Assembly: GCA_024234735.1 (NCBI GenBank)
Contig: JACKNV010000003.1
Coordinates: 248,001 to 312,000, forward strand
Reading direction: 5' to 3'
DNA: 64,000 nucleotides
DNA from: Pseudomonadales bacterium
GTDB taxonomy: Bacteria > Pseudomonadota > Gammaproteobacteria > Pseudomonadales > Halieaceae
This document shows positions 37,242-45,692 of the stretch, piece by piece. Positions within the stretch are counted from its first letter, which is position 1; each line of letters opens with the position of its first letter. The position numbers and the translations under genes are program-made. Below the pieces are notes generated by a model that was given only the letters and a program-made list of their open reading frames with translations, searched no databases and was not told the origin of the DNA.

Positions 37242-38021
37242 ATGAAGCGTGTTGATGAAAAGGAAGCGGCCAGTGACGGCAACGCCATTCAGTCCATCAG
37301 TCGGGCTGCGGCCATACTGCGCCTGCTGGGCCAGCACCCGGAAGGCATCAGTTTGGGCGGGTTGGCGCGCGCTACCGGGCTGCCCCGTTCCACCGCGCAG
37401 CGGATAATAAACGCGCTGCGCTCCGAGGACCTGGCGGAACTGGTGAATGGCGGTGTCGGTTTTTGCCTGGGGCCCGAGGTGAGTCGCCTCGCACAATACT
37501 ATCGCGCACAACCCACTGAACTGATACGACCTGCATTGCAGAGCCTGGCCAGTGCCACCAATGAGAGCGTGATTCTGGCCAAACTGGATCGCCAGGAAGT
37601 CATGGTGCTGGACACGATCACCGCCGAACGGGAGTTGCGTGTAGTGATGCCGGTCGGCATCCAGCACATTCCCATCCACTCGACGGCATCGGGCAAGGCC
37701 CTGCTGATGGGGCTGGAGCCTGGAGAAATGACGCAACTACTCTGCAAACCGCTGCTCAGGCTGACGCCCAACACCCTTGACCTGGAGTCTCTGTCTGAGG
37801 CGATGGTTGGTTACCGGGAAACCGGTATTGCCACAGACTACGAAGAGCACGAACTTGGCATCGGTGGTTTCGCCGTCCCGGTACAGACCGCTCTGGGTCT
37901 GTTTTCGGTCGCGGTTATTGTGCCTGCCGCTCGCATTGCCACCGTTGAAGCCGGAGTTCGTGAAGCATTGCTGGCCTGCCGCGAAGATATCGAGCAGCGC
38001 ATCGGCCCCACTGCCCCTTGA
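37242..38021 (+). CDS. IclR-family transcriptional regulator
   Basis: A 259-residue protein with an N-terminal winged helix (QSISRAAAILRLLGQHPEGISLGGLARATGLPRSTAQRIINAL) and a C-terminal effector domain (ESVILAKLDRQEVMVLDTI, PIHSTASGKALLMGL, YEEHELGIGGFAVPV). Effectors are usually small organic acids or aromatics. The start at ATG 37242 gives a normal family length, though its binding site is weak. Divergent placement next to an RND pump suggests it controls efflux. Confidence 0.9.
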   Translation: MKRVDEKEAASDGNAIQSISRAAAILRLLGQHPEGISLGGLARATGLPRSTAQRIINALRSEDLAELVNGGVGFCLGPEVSRLAQYYRAQPTELIRPALQSLASATNESVILAKLDRQEVMVLDTITAERELRVVMPVGIQHIPIHSTASGKALLMGLEPGEMTQLLCKPLLRLTPNTLDLESLSEAMVGYRETGIATDYEEHELGIGGFAVPVQTALGLFSVAVIVPAARIATVEAGVREALLACREDIEQRIGPTAP

Positions 38022-38090
38022 CGGGGTAAGGTTAGCGGGCCGCCTCTGACTTAACGCCGGCGGGAATTGCCGCCCCGGCGCCTCGGTATC

Positions 38091-38795
38091 TCAGTCCTCT
38101 CGACCCAGCCATTTATAGACCAGCCCGGCCAGCGCGGCACCCACGATGGGCGCGAGCCAGAACAGCCAGAGCTGGGAGATGGCCCAGCCGCCTTCAATAA
38201 CTGCCACGCCGGTGCTGCGCGCCGGGTTGACTGATGTGTTGGTCACCGGGATGCTGATCAGGTGAATCAGGGTAAGCCCCAGGCCAATTGCCACGGGGGC
38301 CAGGCCGGCGGGCGCTCGTTTGTCGGTGGCGCCGAGGATGATGATCAGAAACATGAACGTCATGACTATCTCGCACACCAGGGCCGATGTAAGGTTGTAG
38401 CCCCCCGGGGAGTGTTCGCCAAAGCCGTTGGACGCAAAGCCGGCGGTCTCAAACCCCGGGTTCGGGCCGAAGGTACCCGAGGCGATAACATATAGCACTA
38501 CGCCGCCGGCAATACCGCCCAATACCTGGGCAATGACATACGGTATCAGCTCGTTTGCGGGAAATCGCCCACCGATCATCAGGCCAACGGATACCGCCGG
38601 ATTGAGATGGCAGCCGGAGATGTGCCCGATGGCAAATGCCATGGTGAGCACTGTGAGGCCGAAGGCCAGCGCGACGCCCAGGAAGCCAATACCAAGATCG
38701 GGAAATGCGGCCGCCAGTACGGCCGAGCCGCATCCACCCAGAACCAACCAGAAGGTGCCGATAAATTCCGCACCGAGTTTTTTACTCATAGCCAT
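38091..38795 (-). CDS. aqpZ: aquaporin Z-type water channel
   Basis: A 234-residue inner-membrane channel with six helices and two NPA boxes: HLNPAVS (NPA at 65-67) and SVNPARS (190-192). The N-terminus KKLGAEFIGTFWLVLGGCGSA and GPNPGFE loop are typical of AqpZ. Conserved His in the second half and Arg after the second NPA suggest a water-selective filter rather than a glycerol one. AAGGA precedes the ATG at 38795; ATG 38789 is a second option. It appears monocistronic. Confidence 0.94.
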   Translation of the reverse strand: MAMSKKLGAEFIGTFWLVLGGCGSAVLAAAFPDLGIGFLGVALAFGLTVLTMAFAIGHISGCHLNPAVSVGLMIGGRFPANELIPYVIAQVLGGIAGGVVLYVIASGTFGPNPGFETAGFASNGFGEHSPGGYNLTSALVCEIVMTFMFLIIILGATDKRAPAGLAPVAIGLGLTLIHLISIPVTNTSVNPARSTGVAVIEGGWAISQLWLFWLAPIVGAALAGLVYKWLGRED

Positions 38796-38911
38796 AGTCG
38801 TGTCCTTGCCGTTTTTACTTGTTGTTTCTGGGCTGACAGGGGGGCCGTGTCAGGAATGGATTAAATCCTAGCACAACTGGCGCTGTATATGACCGGCTCG
38901 TGCTCATGAAG

Positions 38912-40159
38912 TCAGCTGGGTTTTACACCCAGATGAGTCAGGCCCCGAAAAGGGCCGGTGCTCCACCATCTGGGCTGGTCTCCTGCCAGGGCGAGATCTG
39001 GCCAGCGACGAGTGACAGCGGCAAGCATGACCTCGGCCTCCATCTGGGCGAGTGCGGCGCCAAGGCAACGGTGAGGACCAACGGCAAATGAAAGCGATGA
39101 TGCTTCATCTCGCCGTATATCAAAGCGGTGAGGCTCAGTGAAAATGTCCGGATCGCGATTGGCGGCTGCAAGCAGGACGACAACAGGTGTATTGGGCGCA
39201 ATACGCGCGCCATCCAGAACGACTTCTGCCGCCGGGATACGAACAACATATAGGGTGGGTGTTTCAAACCTCAGGAACTCGCGAACGGCACTGCATACGA
39301 GAGCCGGCTCTGCCACGATCGCGGCGTAATCATCCGGGTTTTGAAGTAGCGTGAACAGGCCGTTTGTAAACAGATCGCGAGTTGTCCGGTGCCCTGCGGA
39401 ATACAGGGTCACAATAAGGCTGAGCAGCTCTTCTCGAGTGAGCGTGTCCTCACCGTCCTCCGCGTGCAGCATGGCCGTCAACAGGTCGTCACCGGGAGTC
39501 TTGCGTCGTTTGTCCACCAGGTCGGCCGCATAGGCTGCGAACATTTCGGCGGCATCGAGCCCCCGCTTTAGTGATTCGGGGTCGATCTGCCAACTGAGTA
39601 AGGGTGTGACTGCTTCGGTCCATTCCGTCAGTGTGTCGCGGTCTTCGACCGGAACACCAAGCATCTCTGAGATTACAAGGGAGGGGATCTTGTGCGCGAA
39701 CTCTGCGCGGATATCTATTGGGGCGCGGGCGCTCGCGAATTGCTCTTCGAGACCGTTGAGGCAGGCCTCTGTCTGCGCTTCAACCCAGGGCCGCATCTCG
39801 CCTACCCGTCTGCTGGTGAAGGCTCGCATGATCAAACGCTGTACCCGTGGGTGATCGGGAGGGTCCAGAAAGTTGATTCGATGGGCCAGTTCGTCACGGG
39901 CGGCACCTGGAGGCAGGCTTTGTCGATAGAGGTCAGCGATTGGTCCGGAAAGATACTTACGGTCTCGCAGCAACTGATTTGCCAGCTCGTAGCCACAAAC
40001 CACGTGAATGCCACCGCGGGTCGCTACCTGCTTGCCGGCGCTGTGCAGGAATGCAAACGTCGGATAGGTATTTTGAGGGTCGGCAAGTAATGAAAGGTCA
40101 AACTCGTATGGGTCGGTAATTGGTATGGCCCTATTCGCCTCCGAATCCGTCTGCGACAT
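38912..40159 (-). CDS. bacterial cytochrome P450
   Basis: A 415-residue soluble P450. The heme loop FAVGPHRCLGAAL holds the axial Cys at about 365; the I-helix reads LYSAGHRTTRDLF and the K-helix has EFLR (ExxR). ATG 40159 follows AAGGATC; the longer frame to 40240 is not supported. Bacterial P450s of this layout hydroxylate terpenes, fatty acids or steroids with separate redox partners, none of which are in this window. A DUF1254 protein gene lies upstream on the same strand, separated by a hairpin and 484 bp. Confidence 0.93.
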   Translation of the reverse strand: MSQTDSEANRAIPITDPYEFDLSLLADPQNTYPTFAFLHSAGKQVATRGGIHVVCGYELANQLLRDRKYLSGPIADLYRQSLPPGAARDELAHRINFLDPPDHPRVQRLIMRAFTSRRVGEMRPWVEAQTEACLNGLEEQFASARAPIDIRAEFAHKIPSLVISEMLGVPVEDRDTLTEWTEAVTPLLSWQIDPESLKRGLDAAEMFAAYAADLVDKRRKTPGDDLLTAMLHAEDGEDTLTREELLSLIVTLYSAGHRTTRDLFTNGLFTLLQNPDDYAAIVAEPALVCSAVREFLRFETPTLYVVRIPAAEVVLDGARIAPNTPVVVLLAAANRDPDIFTEPHRFDIRRDEASSLSFAVGPHRCLGAALAQMEAEVMLAAVTRRWPDLALAGDQPRWWSTGPFRGLTHLGVKPS

Positions 40160-40603
40160 TTGGTAAGATCCTTGGTTGCGATATACCACCGAAACAGAGG
40201 CTGACACTGTTCTGGATCTTGTGCAAGGGCTGGATGGCATCGGCTACATAAGGCGGCCAGAGAAAGGGCAGGGCTCAACAATGTTTTAAACGAAGGTGGG
40301 CTCCTTTAGCAGCAGGGAGGATTTTTGCGATTTTTTCCGGGGCTTGGAGTTCCCAGGCGCTAACCACTTTCTTCAGGCGATTTTTAACTGGCGAAGGCCG
40401 CCCTGGTATACCTCGTTTTCCGAGGCACAAACAAAAGACAGTTTACAGGGTTTTTTGGGATTGAATAATCGTGTCCTACAACGCGTACAGCCCTGGCATT
40501 CCACCCGTCAGACAGTTTATGAGAGACCAGGCAATGACTTACCTGGAAAGTTACGCCCAGCATTACCCCCCATTTTTTCTATAATTCCGGGAAGGGAAGA
40601 ATG
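40160..40603. other. intergenic region upstream of the P450 gene
   Basis: About 440 bp between the P450 start and the terminator-like hairpin of the next gene. A long plus-strand frame begins at 40296 but runs antisense through the DUF1254 gene and has no family features, so I leave it out. The P450 promoter should be in this region; I see no strong repeat. Confidence 0.45.
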
Positions 40604-40633
40604 CCCGCAGAGCGACTCGCGGCGCTCTGCGGG
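40604..40633 (-). terminator. hairpin downstream of the DUF1254 gene
   Basis: CCCGCAGAGCG at 40604-40614 pairs perfectly with CGCTCTGCGGG at 40623-40633 (11-bp stem, 8-nt loop), starting about 10 nt after the stop codon of the minus-strand gene. In the transcript a pyrimidine-rich CATTCTTCCC follows rather than a clean U-run. It probably ends the DUF1254 transcript and separates it from the P450 gene. Confidence 0.6.
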
Positions 40634-40643
40634 GTACCTGTCG

Positions 40644-42128
40644 TTATTTGGCAGGCACGACTTTTGGCAAGTACTTCCCTGCATCAGTATCCCGAAGCAC
40701 CTTCAATGCTTCCGGTGCGGGAGCATAATTGCGTATGAGCATGTAGAAAGGCCCCTTCGGTGCCGGCAGCCAGTTGGACTCCTTATCCATGCCAGGACTG
40801 CTCGACTGCAGATAGATAGTGATCGACCCGTCGGCATTCTTCTTCATGTCGTCATCACTGCCCAGTACATACCGGTTGATTGGATTCTCCACCGTAAGTT
40901 TGGAGTTCAGGTCGTACATGGTTACCGACCAGAAACCCGGGGGTACAACCTTGGTATACGGGAACGAGGCAGGGAAGGTCATGGTGTACTTGTTGTTACC
41001 ATCCAGCTGCTTCAGGTTTTCGTCGTACTGCGACCAGATATAGAACGCCTCGTCAGAATTGTTCGCGGTGATACCGAGCACGGAGTGAACTGCGGCGGTC
41101 AGGAAGTCGGGGCCGGGGCTGCCAAAATTGTAGGGGGTGACGATCCAGCCATTGCCGTTCGGCCCGATCAGATACGGAAGCGAAGCGATGGTCGGTCCGA
41201 TTTCCGCGCCCACTTTCTTCATTTCCTCAAGGAAGATGGAGTTCAGTACATTCTCGGGCTGCCACGGCTTGCCCAGTTCGATACCCAGGTATTTGTACTG
41301 TGGTAGGGTCGCCTCGACCATGTCCTTGCGGGGCGGGTTTTCGTTGATAGCATCAACACAGACGGACCAGAACTGCAGCGGATCGTCAAACAGCAGAAGG
41401 CTGCTGGCGACATTGGGCTTGAGCTTGGGCTCCGCATAGTTGTAGGTCGGTGCCTTGGGTGCGGGTTTGCCCTGGTATTCAGACAGCCCCTGAACGGTGA
41501 TACCCTCCAGTACCTTTTGCGCGCCGGCCAGATCGTCCTGGTTTTTTACATGTATGCGCGGCTGGATTGTTACCCACCGCGTCGGGGCGTCTATCCGCTT
41601 TACACCGCTGGGCAGTGTTCCCTCCCAGCCAGGTCCGACCAGTGCATACTTGCCTCCCTTGTAGCCGACCTCCTTGCCAGCGCCGTAGGCGAAGGTGTCG
41701 TCATACATCGATACCAGCTGGACGATGTAGTAGCGGCCATTGGAGTCTGGTGTCGTCAGGATGATGGGCTCTGCTTCCAGATCCATAAACCCGAACCCGT
41801 ATATCGTATTGACGTTTGGCGTTACATAGCCCGACTCCTTGGCAAGTTGGGGCGTGCTGATGTTCGGCATTCGCCAGATATGGTTGGGCCTGGCCTTGGG
41901 ATTGGGGCCTGTGGCTATCCCCTGCCTGAGGTTGTACATGCCGACAGGAGACGCACAGAAAGTTCCGGCCTGCACTGCCAGAGAATGCGCCCATTCTCTG
42001 ATCCCCTTAATCTGATCGGGTGAATATTGCGTTGATTGAGCTGGCAATGCGTTCAGGCTGAGCAAGCCTGAGCCCAGTACAGCAAGACTTGCTATACATT
42101 TTCTGTAAAGCGCTGTTTTCAACTTCAT
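40644..42128 (-). CDS. exported DUF1254/DUF1214 protein
   Basis: A 494-residue protein with a signal peptide (basic KLKTALYRK, hydrophobic IASLAVLGSGLLSLNALPA). The DUF1254 part includes NVNTIYGFGFMDLEAEPIILTTPDSNGRYYIVQLVSMYDD; the DUF1214 part includes VPPGFWSVTMYDLNSKLTVENPINRY and a C-terminal NWLPAPKGPFYMLIR. This beta-rich family is periplasmic and of unknown biochemical role, and is common in alkane- or steroid-using bacteria. ATG 42128 has GGAGGCAG upstream. It is divergent from an AraC regulator. Confidence 0.9.
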   Translation of the reverse strand: MKLKTALYRKCIASLAVLGSGLLSLNALPAQSTQYSPDQIKGIREWAHSLAVQAGTFCASPVGMYNLRQGIATGPNPKARPNHIWRMPNISTPQLAKESGYVTPNVNTIYGFGFMDLEAEPIILTTPDSNGRYYIVQLVSMYDDTFAYGAGKEVGYKGGKYALVGPGWEGTLPSGVKRIDAPTRWVTIQPRIHVKNQDDLAGAQKVLEGITVQGLSEYQGKPAPKAPTYNYAEPKLKPNVASSLLLFDDPLQFWSVCVDAINENPPRKDMVEATLPQYKYLGIELGKPWQPENVLNSIFLEEMKKVGAEIGPTIASLPYLIGPNGNGWIVTPYNFGSPGPDFLTAAVHSVLGITANNSDEAFYIWSQYDENLKQLDGNNKYTMTFPASFPYTKVVPPGFWSVTMYDLNSKLTVENPINRYVLGSDDDMKKNADGSITIYLQSSSPGMDKESNWLPAPKGPFYMLIRNYAPAPEALKVLRDTDAGKYLPKVVPAK

Positions 42129-42522
42129 TACTGCCTCCAACGAACAAGTGAAAAGCCCCGGATGGGGCAAGGGTGAATCATCGAAAAGGGCGCTTGTCCG
42201 TGCCTGGTCTGAAAAGTAGCGCAGGTAGACTGACACTGTTCAAACCCTCTGCCTGCCCGGCTACTTGCACCCAAGTAGGAAAAATCGCCATAATGCTGGG
42301 AAATTGCTTGGATATGACTGTCCAAATACCTTGCGTGGGCAGTTGTAGAGGGCCCTGAACAAGATGACGCATATTACCGCCTCGTCGCCAGTTCAAGCCT
42401 CGCATAAGCCCAATTCTGTCTACGTTTTAGCTGAAATTTGACGCCAAGTTCAAGCGAATATCCGAAATACGAAAAATGCAATCCAGTCCCTTGGATCGAT
42501 ACAGTCTGGTAGATGAACCCAA
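42129..42522. promoter_or_regulatory. divergent control region between DUF1254 gene and AraC regulator
   Basis: A 394-bp intergenic region between two divergent starts. It should contain the promoter of the exported DUF1254 protein and of the regulator. I see the ribosome binding site of the DUF1254 gene near 42131 but no clear operator or hairpin. Confidence 0.4.
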
Positions 42523-43521
42523 ATGAACGGTATCTATACAGACAAAGTATGCCGTCTACACGTATCCCGTAGTTTCGACGATGTGGAATTACTTACGGAC
42601 AGCTATCGGGCCACACCCTCATCCTGTATCCAGACAACGGCGGGGCGGTTTGGGGCCAAAATTCATGCCATGGCTACTACCCGACTAGAAATTCGCGATG
42701 TCGGTTTTGATGTTGGTGTCATCAATTCTATCAGCCACCCTACCCCCAGGCTCGCACTCTTTCTGGGTGCGGGGGGAGCCGCTCGGCTAATGGACAACCA
42801 ACTGACCGGCTCCAATCTGGGCTACGTCAACCTCGAACAGGGGTTTATCGCCCGTATGCAACCGGGGAGTCGGTGGTGCAATATTTCATTTGACTGGGGC
42901 CTGATCCACCAGGTCGCTGAAACCCATGGCTATGTACTGCCAGGCGGGAGTTATTCATGTCAGGTACCCCCAGCCGCCCATAAGGTGCTGCTTGCTATGC
43001 TTACCCAGGTAGTCAGGAACCAACTGTTTGCAGAGTTGAGCGATGACGAGTTGGAAGACGAGTTGGCCCGGATATGCCTCAGGGTGTTGAGCGCGCCGCA
43101 ATTGGTACGCAGCGAATGGCGAATCGACCATTTACGCGCCATACATCGGGTCCTGGATTTCATCCATACGGAATATTCCAACCCTATAACCGTAACCAGC
43201 CTGTGTCAGCTGGTCGGTGTCAGCGAACGTGTTCTGCAGTACAAGTTTAAGGAAACCATGGGTTGTTCAATACAGCAATACCTGCTCAGTTATCGTCTGC
43301 ACCGCGCTCGCTCAATGCTATTGCTGGATACAAAAAGGCAGGTCAATGAAGTTGCAAGCGCCTGTGGTATACACCACGCGGGTCGTTTCTCGCAGTACTA
43401 CCGGCGCCTGTTCGGAGGCTCTCCCCGGGACCTGCTCACTGCGCCGAAGCGGCTTCGCAGCAGTCGGAGCCGGTCGAACCTGTTGCATCAGTCAGATAAT
43501 ACACGGATATGTCAGACTTGA
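42523..43521 (+). CDS. AraC-family regulator
   Basis: A 332-residue regulator. The C-terminal ~110 residues carry two helix-turn-helix units: ITVTSLCQLVGVSERVLQYKFKETMG and VNEVASACGIHHAGRFSQYYRRLFGGSPRD. The N-terminal half is a ligand-sensing domain with LALFLGAGGAARLMDNQ and LPGGSYSCQVP, different from the regulator at 30.6 kb. It is divergent from the DUF1254 gene and upstream of the hydratase operon, so either could be its target. An Arg/Ser-rich tail follows the domain. Confidence 0.88.
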   Translation: MNGIYTDKVCRLHVSRSFDDVELLTDSYRATPSSCIQTTAGRFGAKIHAMATTRLEIRDVGFDVGVINSISHPTPRLALFLGAGGAARLMDNQLTGSNLGYVNLEQGFIARMQPGSRWCNISFDWGLIHQVAETHGYVLPGGSYSCQVPPAAHKVLLAMLTQVVRNQLFAELSDDELEDELARICLRVLSAPQLVRSEWRIDHLRAIHRVLDFIHTEYSNPITVTSLCQLVGVSERVLQYKFKETMGCSIQQYLLSYRLHRARSMLLLDTKRQVNEVASACGIHHAGRFSQYYRRLFGGSPRDLLTAPKRLRSSRSRSNLLHQSDNTRICQT

Positions 43522-43549
43522 TCGCACTCATATTCTAGCTGGTCAATAC

Positions 43550-43922
43550 CGTCCCGACACCCGGATGATCATGGCGCTACACCCGCCAGGGATGCTGCCG
43601 ACCCTGGCGTGATTGGTCAATACGGCGGTATGCCGACCTTCTACTATCTCCCCACCGAAAGAGCCGGCAGGAGCAATCGTTCCCAGACCAGAGATGGCTG
43701 CATGGGCTATACCCTCGGTACTGAGGTATGGAGCAGGGCGAGGCCGAGACACCGCTGCGGGCATTGCACCAGTGGCAATCGAAGGAGGAGTGTGTTTGCC
43801 GCCACCGATGGCAGCCGGGCATGCTGATCATGTGGGCTAACCGGTCGGTATTGCATGCTGCTACCGGCGGCTTTGAAGGTATCGACCGCCTGTTGCACCG
43901 TACCGCCATCTGGCCGAAGTGA
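43550..43922 (+). pseudogene. decayed partial copy of the araC/tauD intergenic region and tauD
   Basis: The first part (43555-43680) repeats 31605-31730 closely, including the first eight codons of the AraC regulator on the minus strand (MIIRVSG, then a stop). A short middle piece, TCGTTCCCAGACCAG, matches 31912-31926. The last part (about 43700-43922) repeats the tauD 3' end: the 64-residue stretch from MEQGEAE to IWPK is identical to its source at 55 of 64 positions. The iron-site HAD region and most of the gene are missing, and WDNRS has become WANRS. It cannot encode an active enzyme. Confidence 0.85.
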
Positions 43923-43939
43923 GAGTGGGGAACGTAAAC

Positions 43940-44677
43940 ATGAACCAGTCAACGGGCAACAGCCAATACCGCGACGCCACTATCGATGCCATCGCATCCG
44001 CTGTGCTGTCGAGAAGGCCCCTGCCACCTATGTACTGCAGCAGCGTTGACGACGGCTACCGGGTGCAGCGTGCATTGAGCGCACATATCAACGCCAACAA
44101 AAGTGGCGACCTGAAAGCGGGAGTCACCGCGACCGAGGCTCAGCAACAGCTCGGTCTCGACGGGCCGCTGGTTGCATCCCTTTATGTAGGCGGACGGCTG
44201 GACAGCGGCTGCACGATGTCTGTTGCGAAAGGACAGGAGTTCGAGTGCGAGATCGCGGTTGTTACCGATGGCAGTGGTAAGCCAATCGGACTGATGCCGG
44301 CTATCGAGGTGGTTTATCTGGCTTTTACCAGGGTAGAAGACTTTAGCATCGCGAATGCCGTGGCTGCGAACCTGGGCGCGGATCGCTACATCTGCGGTGG
44401 GGTTGTAAGCTGTGACCCGGCAATCAACCAGGTTCCCATCAGTGTCTATAGAGACGGAGTGGAAATAGCGGCCATGACCAACAGTTACTCATTTGGTTCG
44501 CCCTCTTCCGGCGCTGCGTGGCTGGTCGAAGAAGCCAGAAAACGTGGGTTGTGGCGTGACAGCGAGCAACAGCGCATCCTGCTGCTCGGTACCTGCGGCA
44601 ACCCCATTCCCGCGCAGCCAGGTCACTACCTGGTTGATTTTGGTCGGCTGGGCACTGTTGACTTCAGCGTTGTGTAG
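43940..44677 (+). CDS. 2-keto-4-pentenoate hydratase-type enzyme (fumarylacetoacetate hydrolase superfamily)
   Basis: A 245-residue protein with the MhpD/hydratase layout: an N-terminal helical arm (DAIASAVLSRRPLPPM, then VQRALSAHINANKSGDLKAGVTATEAQQQLGLDGP) and a beta-rich core with EFECEIAVV and AIEVVYLAFTRVEDF supplying acidic metal ligands. Such enzymes add water to 2-hydroxydienoates in aromatic or steroid ring degradation, or decarboxylate oxo acids. ATG 43940 begins 18 bp after the tauD fragment. The predicted metal-dependent hydrolase gene follows 25 bp downstream, so the two form an operon. Confidence 0.83.
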   Translation: MNQSTGNSQYRDATIDAIASAVLSRRPLPPMYCSSVDDGYRVQRALSAHINANKSGDLKAGVTATEAQQQLGLDGPLVASLYVGGRLDSGCTMSVAKGQEFECEIAVVTDGSGKPIGLMPAIEVVYLAFTRVEDFSIANAVAANLGADRYICGGVVSCDPAINQVPISVYRDGVEIAAMTNSYSFGSPSSGAAWLVEEARKRGLWRDSEQQRILLLGTCGNPIPAQPGHYLVDFGRLGTVDFSVV

Positions 44678-44702
44678 CGCTGGCTCGATTGCGGAGATCG
44701 AT

Positions 44703-45557
44703 ATGATGACTACGGTAAACGTCAGAAGTACGCCCTTTGAACTGACGGTTCGCAAGGACACTCGTTTTGACTTCAGTGGGCTTGAGGATGTGCTCCACAC
44801 GGACGGGAATCTTTACATCAGCCATTTCTTCAATAGCTTGTCCTTGGTGACACCCGTCACTGAAGGTGTCCTCATTCGCGCTATCCGGGAGGCCCAGCCT
44901 TTATTGCCAGGCAGCGGCCTTGAGGCCGATGCCGCCGCTTTCATAGGCCAGGAAGCAATTCATTCCCGCGAGCACCGCGCACTCAACCGCAGGCTTGCCG
45001 AGCTCGGCTTCGACACCAGCCCGGTCGTTGACGAGGTTGAGACTGAAATAAGACAGCTGGAAGAAACCATGACATTGCAGGAGCGATTGGCACTGGTGGT
45101 TGCTGGTGAGCACGCGATTTATGCACTCGCACGGGCGCTGTTGGCCTCTAACTACGGGAACAGCGAGCAAAATAGCGTGGTGAAAGCGCTCTTTGTCTGG
45201 CACGCACTGGAGGAGATGGAGCATCAGTCAGTATGCGATGATATTTATCGCCAGCTTTTTGGGTGGGGAATGAAGCACAGAATTATCTATTTGAGAATGT
45301 ACCTTGTCGCCGGCAAGTTGCTTTCTATGATGCTAACCAGATTAATGAGAGCGTTGCGCGCAAAAAGTCGCGGGCCTGAGCCGGGAGAGTTCAAGGCATT
45401 CTTGTCCTGGTTGTTACACGATCCCGGAGTTGGCGTAATTACCCTCAGGGAATTATTGGTATTCTTCTCCCCGGGATTCTCTCATTGGAGTCGACGTGAG
45501 CAGGACCAGGAATTGATTCAAAGGAATCTGGAGGTCGTGTTGAAGTCGGTTGCGTAA
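44703..45557 (+). CDS. predicted metal-dependent hydrolase (PF10118-like)
   Basis: A 284-residue helical protein with two histidine/acid clusters, AAAFIGQEAIHSREHRALN and FVWHALEEMEHQSVCDDIY, spaced as in the PF10118 family of ferritin-like predicted metal hydrolases. Two ATGs (44703, 44706) sit downstream of GGAG. Members often occur beside acyl-CoA and steroid-type catabolic genes, but activity is unproven. It follows the hydratase and is closed by a hairpin at 45589. Confidence 0.82.
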   Translation: MMTTVNVRSTPFELTVRKDTRFDFSGLEDVLHTDGNLYISHFFNSLSLVTPVTEGVLIRAIREAQPLLPGSGLEADAAAFIGQEAIHSREHRALNRRLAELGFDTSPVVDEVETEIRQLEETMTLQERLALVVAGEHAIYALARALLASNYGNSEQNSVVKALFVWHALEEMEHQSVCDDIYRQLFGWGMKHRIIYLRMYLVAGKLLSMMLTRLMRALRAKSRGPEPGEFKAFLSWLLHDPGVGVITLRELLVFFSPGFSHWSRREQDQELIQRNLEVVLKSVA

Positions 45558-45588
45558 ATTTGACCGTTTTTTGATCATGGCTGAACGT

Positions 45589-45614
45589 GGGAGGCCAAGC
45601 ATATGGGGCCTCCC
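45589..45614 (+). terminator. hairpin after the hydratase/metal-hydrolase operon
   Basis: GGGAGGCC at 45589-45596 pairs perfectly with GGCCTCCC at 45607-45614 (loop 10 nt), 32 nt after the operon's stop. The following TAAATCCC has no U-run, so termination may be imperfect or Rho-assisted. The convergent acyl-CoA ligase gene ends at 45693, so the hairpin could serve both strands. Confidence 0.5.
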
Positions 45615-45692
45615 TAAATCCCGTTAGCTACCCGCTATGAATGCCCTCACCATCGGCAGTGACAGCACAGAATTGGGGTGATTGGTTGTCGA

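Noticed and set aside
40296..41306. Plus-strand open frame across the P450 upstream region and the DUF1254 gene
   Set aside because: Most of it is antisense to the conserved DUF1254 sequence, and the protein has no recognisable features.
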